DNA of 64,000 bases from Flavobacteriales bacterium (GCA_016717225.1 JADKGB010000002.1:248001-312000), one strand, 5' to 3'. Shown: positions 30,500 to 39,976, counted from the first letter of the stretch. Numbers and translations are program-made. Notes: generated by a model not told the origin, from the sequence alone.

Positions 30500-30528
30500 A
30501 GAACGCCCCAGCAAAGCCGGGGCGTTCT
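30500..30528. terminator. Bidirectional hairpin after prfC
   Basis: AGAACGCCCC (30500-30509) pairs with GGGGCGTTCT (30519-30528). It separates the converging prfC and the small secreted protein gene. T-runs are short on both strands. Confidence 0.6.
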
Positions 30529-30548
30529 GAATGAGATAGGGAAGGAAC

Positions 30549-30914
30549 TTATTTGGCCAGATCAGCCCACTTTTCGTACTGGGTTCCGGTCAGTGCATCT
30601 TTCAGTTGAAAGTCCAGCGCCTTTTCCATGGCCTGCCATTGGGCATTCATTTCACGTGCCCGTTCGTCCGGAGTATAATTGCTCTGGTCGAACCGATGAT
30701 TGACAGCAGCGAGTTCCATTTCGACATGCATGTAAGCGGCAGCCACTTTGGCGCGTTGGTCCTGGTTCAATTGAACAGCAGCATCCACTTGGGTAACATG
30801 CTTCTCAACGCTCGCACGCATGGCGGCAGTTTCTTCAGGATAGTAGTCCTGGCCTTGCGCAGATGCGATGGAAGCAGCTGCACAGAAGAGTAAGGAGGTA
30901 AGAATGCGTTGCAT
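30549..30914 (-). CDS. Small secreted helical protein, Spy/CpxP-like, function unknown
   Basis: The 121-residue product has a signal peptide (MQRILTSLLFCAAASIASAQ) and a mature part predicted to be helical and charged (LNQDQRAKVAAAYMHVEMEL, NAQWQAMEKALDFQL). The LNQDQRAKV segment and size recall periplasmic Spy/CpxP-like proteins and DUF-type relatives in Bacteroidota. A TATCTTTG box lies 19 bases upstream. I cannot assign a function; chaperone-like behaviour is only a guess. Confidence 0.65.
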   Translation of the reverse strand: MQRILTSLLFCAAASIASAQGQDYYPEETAAMRASVEKHVTQVDAAVQLNQDQRAKVAAAYMHVEMELAAVNHRFDQSNYTPDERAREMNAQWQAMEKALDFQLKDALTGTQYEKWADLAK

Positions 30915-30933
30915 GGTTTCTTGGCTTGTAGGT

Positions 30934-30941
30934 CAAAGATA
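30934..30941 (-). promoter_or_regulatory. -7 box TATCTTTG of the small secreted protein gene
   Basis: Minus-strand TATCTTTG matches TAnnTTTG exactly and ends 19 bases before the ATG. Confidence 0.5.
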
Positions 30942-31012
30942 GGTATGTCCCAGACGCAACCAAACACGTTGGGTTGCTTGCCATGAACCCTATGGTGTTA
31001 GCGAAACCCTTC

Positions 31013-31027
31013 TTAACAGGTTGTTAA
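31013..31027. promoter_or_regulatory. Inverted repeat TTAACA-ggt-TGTTAA, possible operator
   Basis: Perfect six-base arms with a three-base centre lie between two divergent genes, 28 bases upstream of the plus-strand -7 box. They could be an operator or part of the -33 region. No regulator is identified. Confidence 0.3.
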
Positions 31028-31054
31028 GGGCCTACAAAGGCACATACCCCCCTC

Positions 31055-31062
31055 TATTTTTG
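31055..31062 (+). promoter_or_regulatory. -7 box TATTTTTG of the TlpA-like gene
   Basis: TATTTTTG fits TAnnTTTG and lies 35 bases before the ATG at 31098. Confidence 0.5.
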
Positions 31063-31097
31063 GCTGCTCCTTAGAACGTCATACACCATTATCATAG

Positions 31098-32630
31098 ATG
31101 CGCCATCTGCTGCCACTACTCGTTTTCGCGTTTGCATCAACGGCCTGTTCAGCTCAGAAGGGATCAGGCGAAGCCACTTCGACCACAGATCGCCGTCGAC
31201 TCGAATTCGTCATCAAGGGAGGTGAGAAGGACAGCATTTTTCTGGCTAATTATTACGGCAACAAGCTGTATTACAGCGACACTGCTGTATCGGACGCCAA
31301 AGGCCGCGTTGTTTTTGACCGCGCAAAGGGGTACAAGGCTGGGGTTTATGCTGTGGTTGTCCCGGGGCCGAAGTATTTCGAGATCCTCGTGAACGAACCA
31401 TCGATAGTTATGGAAACGGATACGGCCAATTTGAGCGAGGGCCTGATCGTGAAAAAGAGCCACGAAAATCAGGTCTTCCTATCCTATGTCAGGTTCATCA
31501 ATAAACAACGCAAGGAAGCCGAAGGAGTGAACAAAGAGCGTGAAGCCACAGTAGATACGGTCAAGAAGAGCCAATTAAGGGAGCGCTTGGTGGCTTATGA
31601 GAAGTCGATCAAAGACTACCAGTTGGACCTCATCGCCAAGAATCCCGGAACCTACGTGGCGACGATCGTTCGCATGAGCATTTCACCCGATCAGGAAGCG
31701 ATAAGACTCCCGGACGGAACGCTGGACAGCAGCGCAACATATTACTCGTATCGCACCCACTTCTGGGACAATACCGACCTGGCAGACGAACGGATCCTCC
31801 GCACTCCGGTTTTCCAGAACAAGTTCGATGAGTACATAAGTAAAGTGGTACCCCAGATCCCCGACACGATCAACAAATGCGCCGATGACCTGATCCGACG
31901 GATGGACCATGGCGAAGAACTGTTCAAGTTCGCTGTGCACACCATCACGTACAAGTACGAAACCAGCGATATCATGGGAATGGACGCGGTATTCGTTCAC
32001 ATGGCGCAGACCTACTATTGCCCAAATGCTGGCAAACCTGGGCGAGCCACATGGCTTTCATCCGATAAACTTGACAAGCTCTGTGAGCGCGCCCGAAAAC
32101 AGGCACCGATCATTATTGGTGCGCAAGCCAAGAACATCATCCTACCGGATACCACGGAGCAGAACTGGATCAATATGTACAAACTCCCACAAGAGTATGT
32201 ACTGGTCGTTTTCTGGGATCCGCACTGCGGTCATTGCAAGAAAACGCTACCGGACCTGTACACACAGTACAAGGAGAAATTACGTCCCTTGAACGTGGAG
32301 GTGTGTGCTGTTTCGAAAGCCACGGACAGCACCTTGTTCGCAGATTGGAAGGCGTTCATCCGCGAGAACAAGATGGATTGGGTGAACATCGGTCTTACGT
32401 GGAATGTCTACCAGGAGGCAAAACAGAACCCCAACAAGTACATCCCAAAGCTCACCACCATTGAAAGCCTCAACTATGCGGATGCTTGGGATGTTTACAG
32501 CACACCCAAGATCTTTCTGCTCGACGCTGAGCGGAAGATCGTAGGCAAACAATTGACGCCTGACCAGATGGTGGACTTGATCGCGAATCTCAAGAAGCGG
32601 AAACAGCGCGAATTGGACAAGGGGAAGTAG
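31098..32630 (+). CDS. TlpA-type thioredoxin-fold lipoprotein with DUF4369/DUF5106-like N-terminal region
   Basis: The 510-residue product begins with a lipoprotein signal (LLVFAFASTACSAQ, lipobox Cys17). Residues about 30-130 look like the DUF4369 beta-domain common in Bacteroidota thiol-disulfide proteins (FLANYYGNKLYYSDTA). A helical middle follows, and a C-terminal thioredoxin fold carries the active-site pair Cys377 and Cys380 in HCGHCKK. It likely acts as a periplasmic thiol reductase anchored to a membrane. The gene is monocistronic. Confidence 0.85.
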   Translation: MRHLLPLLVFAFASTACSAQKGSGEATSTTDRRRLEFVIKGGEKDSIFLANYYGNKLYYSDTAVSDAKGRVVFDRAKGYKAGVYAVVVPGPKYFEILVNEPSIVMETDTANLSEGLIVKKSHENQVFLSYVRFINKQRKEAEGVNKEREATVDTVKKSQLRERLVAYEKSIKDYQLDLIAKNPGTYVATIVRMSISPDQEAIRLPDGTLDSSATYYSYRTHFWDNTDLADERILRTPVFQNKFDEYISKVVPQIPDTINKCADDLIRRMDHGEELFKFAVHTITYKYETSDIMGMDAVFVHMAQTYYCPNAGKPGRATWLSSDKLDKLCERARKQAPIIIGAQAKNIILPDTTEQNWINMYKLPQEYVLVVFWDPHCGHCKKTLPDLYTQYKEKLRPLNVEVCAVSKATDSTLFADWKAFIRENKMDWVNIGLTWNVYQEAKQNPNKYIPKLTTIESLNYADAWDVYSTPKIFLLDAERKIVGKQLTPDQMVDLIANLKKRKQRELDKGK

Positions 32631-32713
32631 CCCCGTTCCCGGCCGTTATTTCAACGGTAATTATAACGCTGATCGCGAGAAAGAACCAAGCTCTCTATAG
32701 GCTGTTCGTCAGG

Positions 32714-34366
32714 TCACTTACCCTTCAGAAGTTCGCGCGCGTTGTCAACTGCCGCCTTGGTGGTCTTCTTTCCGCTGATCATTTGAGCAAGTGCCTGAAC
32801 GCGCTCCTCATGGACCAACGGCCGAATGCTGGTGGTTACATGCTGTGCTTCGTGGTCCTTTGATACGAGCAAGTGTGTATCAGCCTTACTGGCGATCTGT
32901 GGCAAATGTGTGATGGCGATAACCTGGCGGTCTTTGGCCATTTGGGCCATCAACGTACCAACGCGATAAGCGGTTTCTCCGCTAACGCCCGTATCGATCT
33001 CGTCGAAGATCACCGTAGGCAAGGATTTGCTTTTCGCCCCAAGATGAATGAGCGCGAGCATTACTCGACTCAATTCCCCTCCGCTGGCAACCTTTTCAAG
33101 AGGCGCTGAAGCACGGTCCTTATTTGCGCTGAAACGTGCGCCAACCTTATCAATGCCAGTTGCAGTTGGTTCGGTTTCCGAGTGCTCGAAGTGGAACACC
33201 GCGTGCGGCATACCAAGGTTTTTCAGCAATTGCGCGACTTGCTCAGCCAATGGTGCAAGAGATGCGTTCCTTTTCGAACTGATGGAATGCGACTGCTCGT
33301 GAACCTGTTTGAACTTGCTGCGCTCCTCTTCTTGTGCTTCAGCAATGGTCATGTTCAACGAGCCAATGCGTTGGATCCGCACGCGGAGGTCATCACGAAG
33401 CGCGATCAACCCGGCCACATCGAGCACCCGGTGTTTCTGCTGCAAGCGTAGGAGCAGATCCAACCGATCCCTCATTCGCTCTGCCTGTTTCGGATCCGTG
33501 TTCAAGTGGCCGATCGATCGTTCTGCTTCGTTGGCGATATCCTGAAGTTCGATCAACACGGAATTGATCCGTTCACCGATCACACCCAGATCCGCATCCA
33601 GCTTGGCTGTTCTGCCCAACAATTGTCTCAGCGCGTGCAGTGGCGCAAGAACGCCCTCGTCCCCAGCTATCCCGTTCTGGACCGAGAACAACGCTGATCT
33701 GATCTCCTCCGCGTGATCAGCCCTGGCCAAAGACAACTCCAGTGCAGGCAACTCGTCAGGGATCAACTTGGCGGAATCCAGTTCTTCCAGTTGAAATCGC
33801 AAATAGTCCGATTCACTTTGAGCACGTGCCTCCTCTTCCCGCAGCGACTCGAGCTCGGCCTTTTTCGAACGCCAATCGGCGAAGTGGTCGGCATAGCTCC
33901 GCAGCTCTTTGGTCTGTCCTGCGAAATGATCGATCAGGCCCAATTGGAAAGCCGGGTCGTTGAGCAACAATGTGTGGTGCTGGCTGTGCACATGTATCAA
34001 ACGCTCACCCAATTCACGCAACTGCTCCAGTCGCACGGGCGTATCGTTCACGAAAGCGCGACTTCTGCCTCCTGGATCCAATTGTCTCCGAAGGATCATT
34101 GGTGCATCTGGAGGAACATTATTCTCCGCGCACCAATCGCCCAGGGTTACTTGTCTGGTGTCAACCTCGATCTCGATAACACAGCGTTTGGTGGCGTCAC
34201 GCGAAACACCTGGATCGGCGCGTTCACCCATTGCCAGTGCCAGCGCACCGATCAAGATGCTCTTACCACTCCCCGTTTCACCTGTTATTGTTGTCAGGCC
34301 TTTGCCCAGCTCCAACTCCAGCTCATCTATCAGCAGGTAATTCTGGATCGAAATGCGCTTCAACAT
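32714..34366 (-). CDS. recN: DNA repair protein RecN
   Basis: The 550-residue product is a full-length SMC-like ATPase with Walker A GETGSGKSI near residue 30, a long coiled-coil centre (about 150-370), the ABC signature (LEKVASGGELSRVMLAL) and Walker B (VIFDEIDTGVSG). RecN works at double-strand breaks. It is the last gene of the bamD-rpoZ-coaBC-DUF4835-recN run and lies 144 bases after DUF4835. Confidence 0.95.
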   Translation of the reverse strand: MLKRISIQNYLLIDELELELGKGLTTITGETGSGKSILIGALALAMGERADPGVSRDATKRCVIEIEVDTRQVTLGDWCAENNVPPDAPMILRRQLDPGGRSRAFVNDTPVRLEQLRELGERLIHVHSQHHTLLLNDPAFQLGLIDHFAGQTKELRSYADHFADWRSKKAELESLREEEARAQSESDYLRFQLEELDSAKLIPDELPALELSLARADHAEEIRSALFSVQNGIAGDEGVLAPLHALRQLLGRTAKLDADLGVIGERINSVLIELQDIANEAERSIGHLNTDPKQAERMRDRLDLLLRLQQKHRVLDVAGLIALRDDLRVRIQRIGSLNMTIAEAQEEERSKFKQVHEQSHSISSKRNASLAPLAEQVAQLLKNLGMPHAVFHFEHSETEPTATGIDKVGARFSANKDRASAPLEKVASGGELSRVMLALIHLGAKSKSLPTVIFDEIDTGVSGETAYRVGTLMAQMAKDRQVIAITHLPQIASKADTHLLVSKDHEAQHVTTSIRPLVHEERVQALAQMISGKKTTKAAVDNARELLKGK

Positions 34367-34510
34367 GCCGGATCAAATGTGCGAAATGCTCCAGATCGTC
34401 CACGATCTTCAGGTGCCGGAAGTTGTCCAAGCACGAAGATCACCGTCATTCTTGGTCTTTTCGGTATTCCGTTGTTGCCTAAGATCAACGCTTCTGATGG
34501 ACGTGGGCGT

Positions 34511-35413
34511 TCAACTGCCAGCTACCATCTTTTGATACTGCTGGATATGTCCTGGGTCGATGAACGTCAATGTGTTCAGGATCTTGCCCTTTTCCTGGGG
34601 ATCGGCCGGCTTGTACAGATTCACCAGTTCGTTGTACTTGGCATTGAAGAACACTTGCAGGTTATAACTGCTCGGTTTGGCCTGATGGACCGTGCGAAGC
34701 TTCTCGATACCGGCAGCAATTGCTTTTCGCGCATTGGCCGGGTCTGTTCCCATTTGATCGAATCCTTGCCGATGGTACGTGTAGAGCAATTCCCTGAAAG
34801 GGCGGAAAACGGCCTGTAGTTGATTGTCGATGAGCCAAAAACGGTTCGTGGTGTTGCCCTCGGAACCTTTCCACCCGGGTTCACTGGCATTCTGCGCATT
34901 GCTCACGATCTGCTGGGCTATCCCGTAGAGATCACTCCCCCCATTACTGCCGTAAGTGTCCGCGTCAGCGCCCAGAAGGAAATAGGCATAAAAGCCCATC
35001 AATGAGGACAGTGCACTTATGTACCGGTCTGGCGTGAATTCGATCTGCGTGCCTTCCAGGAATTGAAAGCTGACGTCGTTATCCACGATCTCGAAGACCG
35101 GACTGAGGTAATCCGTGCCAAAAACCGGGCGTGAATAGTTCACTTGCATTGAGCCTTCGAATCGATCAATGCTCGGCTGGGAACTCACTGTTATCAGAAA
35201 ATTACAATCGATACGCTCCTGAGGGCCATAGTTGAAATTGGTCCAGCGCCGCGTATTCATGAATTGCATGATGGCGTTCTCCAGGCTCTTATAGATACGA
35301 GGGTCCTGGTTGGCAACTTGCGGAGCGATGACCGTGGCCTTGCAATTGAATTCCTGAGCATTGCCGTTGCTCTGGAACAAGAAGAAGATCAGTAGGGAAA
35401 GAAGCTTGCGCAT
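34511..35413 (-). CDS. DUF4835 family secreted protein
   Basis: The ATG at 35413 gives a signal peptide (MRKLLSLLIFFLFQSNGNAQ) and a 300-residue protein. The mature part begins EFNCKATVIAPQVANQDPR and contains MQFMNTRRWTNF and the tail FIDPGHIQQYQKM, typical of the DUF4835 family that follows coaBC in Bacteroidota. The start is directly next to the coaBC stop, so the two are coupled. Function is unknown; envelope location is clear from the signal peptide. Confidence 0.88.
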   Translation of the reverse strand: MRKLLSLLIFFLFQSNGNAQEFNCKATVIAPQVANQDPRIYKSLENAIMQFMNTRRWTNFNYGPQERIDCNFLITVSSQPSIDRFEGSMQVNYSRPVFGTDYLSPVFEIVDNDVSFQFLEGTQIEFTPDRYISALSSLMGFYAYFLLGADADTYGSNGGSDLYGIAQQIVSNAQNASEPGWKGSEGNTTNRFWLIDNQLQAVFRPFRELLYTYHRQGFDQMGTDPANARKAIAAGIEKLRTVHQAKPSSYNLQVFFNAKYNELVNLYKPADPQEKGKILNTLTFIDPGHIQQYQKMVAGS

Positions 35414-35414
35414 G

Positions 35415-36629
35415 TTACAAAAGTCGTTCAAGATGATCCAGAATGGCGATGGCCGTATCAGCCTTGGTCTTCAACGGTAATTCCTCAACGTTCTTATCCC
35501 GGTCGATCAGGGTTACTTTATTGGTATCGTGTCCGAACCCGGCACCAGCGTCGTTCAATGAATTCAGGACCACAAGATCCAGATTTTTCCGCACCAATTT
35601 TCCTTCCGCGTTCTTGCGTTCATCGGAAGTCTCCAAAGCGAAGCCCACAAGACGTTGGTGCGGGCGTTTGTTCGCTCCCATCCACGCGAGAATGTCTTCG
35701 GTGGGCTCCAACTGAAGCGGTACGAGTTCGGCTCCCTTTTTCAGTTTCGCTGTAGCCACCTTGGTCGGGCGCCAATCCGCAACCGCAGCGCTGGCAATGG
35801 CGACATCGCATGCGCCAAACCGCGTTTTGCATGCGGTTGCCATCTCCGCGGCAGACACCACGTTGGAAGTGGTGACCCCAGGTCGATCAGTGGTTAGAGC
35901 AACCGGACCGGCAACCAATTCTACCAGTGCGCCGCGAGCAGCGGCTTCTTCTGCAAGGGCAAAGCCCATTTTACCCGTACTCCTGTTTCCGATGTACCTC
36001 ACCGGATCGATGGCTTCCTGGGTTGGGCCGGCGGTTATCAGGATCCGCATACCGGCCAACTTGGACGGTTTCATCAACGCGGCTATCAGCGCATCAACGA
36101 TCGCATCCGGTTCGGTCATACGACCATCCCCGCTGAGCCCACTGGCAAGTTCGCCGTTTTCCGGACCTATGGTTTTAACAGCACGTCCTCGAAGAATTTC
36201 CAAATTGGCTTGTGTACCAGCGTCACGGAACATTTCCAGATCCATGGCCGGCGCCACGAAGACAGGGCAGGTCGCACTGAGGTAACAGGCTAACAAGAGG
36301 TCATCGCAGAGGCCTTGGGCCATTTTGGCAAGGGTATTCGCCGTTGCCGGGGCGATCAGCACCACATCCGCCCAACGCGCCAAATGCACATGGTCGTTCC
36401 AAGTGGCTCCACCATCAGCAGCCCCTCGCTCGACCAATTCGGTCAATACCGGCCGTCCGCTTAGCGTACTTAGCGTAAGAGGGGTAACGAAGTCGTGCGC
36501 TGCCCGGGTCATCACCACCTGAACCTGTGCACCTGCTTTTACCAGAGCGCGCACCAACAGGGGTGATTTGAACGCTGCGATACCGCCCGTAACCCCGAGC
36601 AGCACCTTGCGTGGAAATACGCGATCCAT
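35415..36629 (-). CDS. coaBC: Bifunctional phosphopantothenoylcysteine decarboxylase/synthase
   Basis: The start at 36629 (MDRVFPRKVLLGVTGGIAAF) gives 404 residues. The CoaC flavoprotein half shows the active-site His in NDHVHLARW and the substrate-clamp motif APAMDLEMF. The CoaB half shows ITAGPTQEAIDPVRYIGNRS and KLKKG. Together they convert phosphopantothenate plus cysteine to phosphopantetheine for CoA synthesis. The typical clamp motif has Asn where this protein has Asp (PAMD instead of PAMN), a variant often seen in Bacteroidota. Confidence 0.93.
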   Translation of the reverse strand: MDRVFPRKVLLGVTGGIAAFKSPLLVRALVKAGAQVQVVMTRAAHDFVTPLTLSTLSGRPVLTELVERGAADGGATWNDHVHLARWADVVLIAPATANTLAKMAQGLCDDLLLACYLSATCPVFVAPAMDLEMFRDAGTQANLEILRGRAVKTIGPENGELASGLSGDGRMTEPDAIVDALIAALMKPSKLAGMRILITAGPTQEAIDPVRYIGNRSTGKMGFALAEEAAARGALVELVAGPVALTTDRPGVTTSNVVSAAEMATACKTRFGACDVAIASAAVADWRPTKVATAKLKKGAELVPLQLEPTEDILAWMGANKRPHQRLVGFALETSDERKNAEGKLVRKNLDLVVLNSLNDAGAGFGHDTNKVTLIDRDKNVEELPLKTKADTAIAILDHLERLL

Positions 36630-36660
36630 CCTCACCAATGTGGTTGGACGGGCGTTGGGA

Positions 36661-36996
36661 TCAGTTGCTGATAGTGCCTTCCTGGCCTGGGCGGCGGATG
36701 ACGATGCCACCTTCCAGCATTTCCTGGATCGCGATAGCACTCGGCTTCGGCATGCGCTCGTAATGCTTGCTCACTTCGATCTGCTCACGATTCTCATAGA
36801 CTTCCTCCAGGTTCTCACCACTTACGGCGAACTCTTCCAACTTGAGCGTCAGCTCCTCCTTGATGGTAATGGCGATCTGGTTGGCACGACGACCCATCAT
36901 GGCCACGCTCTCGTAAATGTTGCCGGTCTCGATGTCAAGCTTGTTCACATCACGGGTTACAGTTGTCTTGGCGGCGGCAGCGTGTTTGATGCTCAT
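36661..36996 (-). CDS. rpoZ: RNA polymerase omega subunit (RpoZ/RpoK-like)
   Basis: The 111-residue product carries the omega core motif GNIYESVAMMGRRANQIA and a tail typical of Bacteroidota omega proteins. It stabilises the beta' subunit of RNA polymerase. Its start overlaps the bamD stop by four bases and it precedes coaBC by 31 bases, an order conserved in the phylum. Confidence 0.88.
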   Translation of the reverse strand: MSIKHAAAAKTTVTRDVNKLDIETGNIYESVAMMGRRANQIAITIKEELTLKLEEFAVSGENLEEVYENREQIEVSKHYERMPKPSAIAIQEMLEGGIVIRRPGQEGTISN

Positions 36997-37868
36997 GGCG
37001 TCTGTGTGCGTTTCGATCGTTCGTGCAATTCGTTCAGGTCGGCTTTCAAGCGTTGGGCCTCTTTCAAGCGCTCACTTTCCGGAAAAGCGTCCGCAAAGGT
37101 ATCGAAGCTGCGCATACCAGCCTCGATCCGTGACGATCTCTTCCCCTCGACGCTGTTCAACGCCAGATCATGGTCCATAAGCAGAATGCTGAACAAGACC
37201 TCCTCACGGTGAGGACTATTGGGCCATTTGCGCAAAAAATTCCGCAAGGCCACGTCAGCCGCTTCGAAATTGCGCGTCTTCACATAAAGCATGGAGTTCG
37301 CGTGGTCCTTGGTCTCCAACTTGGCTCGTAAGCGGTCGATCAGGTTGTTACAACTGTCTTTCAGTTGGGTTCCGGGATAGTTTGAAAGGAAAAGTTGGAA
37401 CTGGTCGATAGCGGATCCGGTGCTCTCCTGGTCCAACTCATGTACCGGAGATTCCTTGTACTGGCATATTGCGCTCAAAAAGGAGCACTCTTCCGCATAG
37501 CGGCTTATCGGAAAGGTTTTGGCGAAGTGCTCCAAATAGTAACCGGCCAGGACATAATCCTTGATGCCGTAATAGCTCTTGGCATGCATAAAGCTCACGC
37601 GCTCGTAGGTGGTGTCACCGCGGGTAAGGGTGGTGAGTTCTTCGAGCAGGGGAAGGCATCGCTCATATGAGCTCGCCGCTTTCTTGCGCTGCTTGCGTTT
37701 TTCTTTCTTACTGGCACTATCAGGCAACTGCTTTTCAGCGATGGCGAAGTACTTCTCCGCGATCTGTAGCTTGTAGGCCGGGCTGTTGCTCTTGGCCGCT
37801 TTGTTCAACTCGCTGCACGAGGTGGCGAGCACCATAAGGGCGAAGCAGAACAGCAGCAGTTTTTTCAT
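36993..37868 (-). CDS. bamD: Outer membrane assembly lipoprotein BamD
   Basis: The ATG at 37868 gives a lipoprotein signal (MKKLLLFCFALMVLATSCSE, lipobox Cys). The 291-residue product is made of tetratricopeptide-like helices (AEKYFAIAEKQLPD, SFMHAKSYYGIKDYVLAGYY, FAKTFPISRYAEEC). BamD is the essential lipoprotein of the BAM complex that folds outer-membrane proteins. The -7 box TACATTTG lies only eight bases before the ATG, which predicts a leaderless or very short 5' end. Confidence 0.92.
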   Translation of the reverse strand: MKKLLLFCFALMVLATSCSELNKAAKSNSPAYKLQIAEKYFAIAEKQLPDSASKKEKRKQRKKAASSYERCLPLLEELTTLTRGDTTYERVSFMHAKSYYGIKDYVLAGYYLEHFAKTFPISRYAEECSFLSAICQYKESPVHELDQESTGSAIDQFQLFLSNYPGTQLKDSCNNLIDRLRAKLETKDHANSMLYVKTRNFEAADVALRNFLRKWPNSPHREEVLFSILLMDHDLALNSVEGKRSSRIEAGMRSFDTFADAFPESERLKEAQRLKADLNELHERSKRTQTP

Positions 37869-37876
37869 GAAGGGCG

Positions 37877-37884
37877 CAAATGTA
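37877..37884 (-). promoter_or_regulatory. -7 box TACATTTG of the bamD operon
   Basis: The minus strand reads TACATTTGCGCCCTTC directly before the bamD ATG. The octamer matches TAnnTTTG exactly. Confidence 0.6.
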
Positions 37885-37973
37885 GTTGGGTAGAACAACG
37901 GCGGAGTTGGTCTTTCCTTACGCGCTGTTCATACTCCGCTGTTGGTGGCTGTATTTGAAATAGCCCACTTTTC

Positions 37974-37981
37974 TACTTTCG
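37974..37981 (+). promoter_or_regulatory. -7 box TACTTTCG of the serine palmitoyltransferase gene
   Basis: TACTTTCGCGCCC runs straight into the ATG at 37987, mirroring the bamD box on the other strand. Confidence 0.55.
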
Positions 37982-37986
37982 CGCCC

Positions 37987-39231
37987 ATGAACGACATCTT
38001 TGACAAGATCCGCAAGGACGCAGGCCCCATTGGTCGCCATGCGAAACAGGCCCATGGATACTTCAGTTTCCCAAAACTCGAAGGAGAACTGGGGGCCCAT
38101 ATGACCTTCCGTGGCAAACCTGTGCTGGTTTGGAGTTTGAACAACTACTTAGGCCTTGCCAATCATCCCGATGTTCGGAAAGTTGATGCCGATGCCGCTG
38201 CAGAGTGGGGCATGGCTTATCCGATGGGAGCCAGGATGATGAGCGGACAGACCAAGTACCATGAACAATTGGAAGATGCCCTCAGCGAATTCATGCAGAA
38301 GGACGACACCTTCCTGCTGAATTATGGCTACCAAGGCTGCATGAGCGCGATCGAGGCGCTCCTCTCCCGTCATGATGTGCTCGTTTACGATAGTGAGTGT
38401 CATGCGTGTATGATCGATGGCGCCCGCCTGCACATGGGCAAGCGCTTCGTATTCCAGCATAACGACATGGCCAGCTTCGACAAACAATTGGAGAACGCTG
38501 CCAAGTTGACCAAGGAGTCCGGCGGCGGCATACTCGTGATGACCGAGGGCGTATTCGGCATGGCGGGCGACCAAGGCAAGTTGAAGGAGATCGTTGAACG
38601 CAAAGCCAAGTACAATTTCCGGCTGTTCGTGGACGATGCTCACGGTTTCGGCCAAATGGGAGAGAACGGCCGTGGTACAGCGGACTTCCAGGGTGTGCAG
38701 AAGGACGTGGATGTTTACTTCGGAACGTTCGCCAAGGCCATGGCCAGCATCGGTGGCTTTATCAGCGGACCTGAAGACATCATGATGTATATGCGCTACA
38801 ACATGCGCAGCCAGACCTACGCCAAGAGTTTGCCGATGCCTATCGTGATCGGTGCATTGAAGCGGCTGGAAATGATGCGCACAATGCCTGAATTGAGCGA
38901 AAAGTTGTGGGAGATCACCAACGCATTGCAGACAGGATTGAAAAATGCCGGTCTGGATATTGGCAAAACCAATAGCTGTGTGACGCCTGTATACATGAAA
39001 GGCGGTGTGCCTGAGGCTACTGGCGTTGTGGTGGACCTGCGCGAGAACCACGGCATTTTCTGCAGCATTGTGGTTTACCCGGTGATCCCGAAAGGGGAGA
39101 TCCTCCTACGGCTTATCCCTACTGCCGTGCATTCCATGGCTGACGTGGAGCGCACGATCACCAGTTTCAAGCAAGTGAAAGAGAAGTTGTTGGCAGGTGC
39201 CTACAAGGGTGACAAGGTGGTGACGGCATAA
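37987..39231 (+). CDS. spt: Serine palmitoyltransferase (alpha-oxoamine synthase family)
   Basis: The start at 37987 gives 414 residues. The fold-type I PLP motifs are present: VWSLNNYLGLANHP, FVDDAHGFGQMG and the PLP lysine Lys250 in GTFAKAMASIGG. The enzyme joins serine with an acyl-CoA in the first step of sphingolipid synthesis, which Bacteroidota make. Related enzymes (KBL, AONS) cannot be excluded by eye, but the N-terminus (FDKIRKDAGPIGRHA) and the phylum favour Spt. It ends at a very strong terminator. Confidence 0.85.
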   Translation: MNDIFDKIRKDAGPIGRHAKQAHGYFSFPKLEGELGAHMTFRGKPVLVWSLNNYLGLANHPDVRKVDADAAAEWGMAYPMGARMMSGQTKYHEQLEDALSEFMQKDDTFLLNYGYQGCMSAIEALLSRHDVLVYDSECHACMIDGARLHMGKRFVFQHNDMASFDKQLENAAKLTKESGGGILVMTEGVFGMAGDQGKLKEIVERKAKYNFRLFVDDAHGFGQMGENGRGTADFQGVQKDVDVYFGTFAKAMASIGGFISGPEDIMMYMRYNMRSQTYAKSLPMPIVIGALKRLEMMRTMPELSEKLWEITNALQTGLKNAGLDIGKTNSCVTPVYMKGGVPEATGVVVDLRENHGIFCSIVVYPVIPKGEILLRLIPTAVHSMADVERTITSFKQVKEKLLAGAYKGDKVVTA

Positions 39232-39252
39232 TCGTTTTACTGAACAGTTCTA

Positions 39253-39285
39253 GAAAGCCTCGGCCTGTGGTCGGGGCTTTCGAAT
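39253..39285 (+). terminator. Intrinsic terminator after spt
   Basis: A 13-pair stem (39253-39265 with 39269-39281, two G-T pairs, loop TGT) is followed by GAATTTT. Confidence 0.8.
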
Positions 39286-39404
39286 TTTCGGCTGATCAGG
39301 ATCCTCACTAAGCAGACTTAGCCCTTGATCATTGTTGATCACTGGCTCGTATCGCGTGAAAAGCCAAGCTGTTCCGAAGGCATTTTTGCCACCCTTCCGA
39401 ACAG

Positions 39405-39806
39405 ATGATAACCGATCGCCGCACCACGCTCCTACTCGAACGCCTTCGAACAATTGCCGCGCGCAAGCAGCGATTCAGCTATGATGTTCGTGGTGATTCG
39501 TATGTGTATTCCGACTTTGTCGCACCCTATCGGATCGAGAACTCCAAAGGCGAAGTAAATGATCTGCTACCTGTGCTCGAACATGCCCTGGCGCACGATG
39601 CCATTGTTAGTGGAGTGAAGGATACTTCAACTGGCAAAACCACCTACACCAGCTGCCGCTTGTTCACGGATGTATTGAACGCAACTCGATTTGCTCGCAC
39701 GGAACGGCAGAGCGCGGTTTACAATTGGAACCGACTGGAGGAAGTAAGCGTGGTTGACCAGGTTCAACCATTGCCAGCTGCTACGGCTCTCGATACGGCC
39801 CAATAG
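39405..39806 (+). CDS. Hypothetical 133-residue cytoplasmic protein
   Basis: The product (MITDRRTTLLLERLRTIAAR, ending ATALDTAQ) has no signal peptide, membrane helix or motif I recognise. It has a mixed alpha/beta look with a charged N-terminal helix and a central strand-rich part (SYVYSDFVAPYRIEN). It stands alone between two terminator-bounded genes. A minus-strand frame overlaps its end, but this frame has the more protein-like composition and a start shortly after a long gap. Confidence 0.5.
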   Translation: MITDRRTTLLLERLRTIAARKQRFSYDVRGDSYVYSDFVAPYRIENSKGEVNDLLPVLEHALAHDAIVSGVKDTSTGKTTYTSCRLFTDVLNATRFARTERQSAVYNWNRLEEVSVVDQVQPLPAATALDTAQ

Positions 39807-39857
39807 TTCGGGGTTCTTTCGTTTCACGCCGAGCACCTCTCGATAGGTTACGTATAT

Positions 39858-39905
39858 GTTAAGTGTTCGGATCGATCCATCCAATACTCCTAACACATAC
39901 TTAAC
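39858..39905. repeat. Imperfect inverted repeat upstream of the porin gene
   Basis: GTTAAGTGTT (39858-39867) pairs with AACA...ACTTAAC (39892-39905), with a three-base bulge. The loop contains the ten-base palindrome GGATCGATCC. It could be a terminator-like or regulatory hairpin. Confidence 0.3.
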
Positions 39906-39976
39906 GAACTCATCACATTCCAGAAGATCTGCATGGGTAAGCGCCGAACCACTTTCGCCGCGCCAAACGCTCATCC

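Noticed and set aside
39627..39974. Minus-strand frame overlapping the hypothetical gene at 39405
   Set aside because: Its N-terminal part looks somewhat protein-like, but it overlaps the better plus-strand frame, has no promoter-like box and no recognised motif. I could not decide firmly and left it out.
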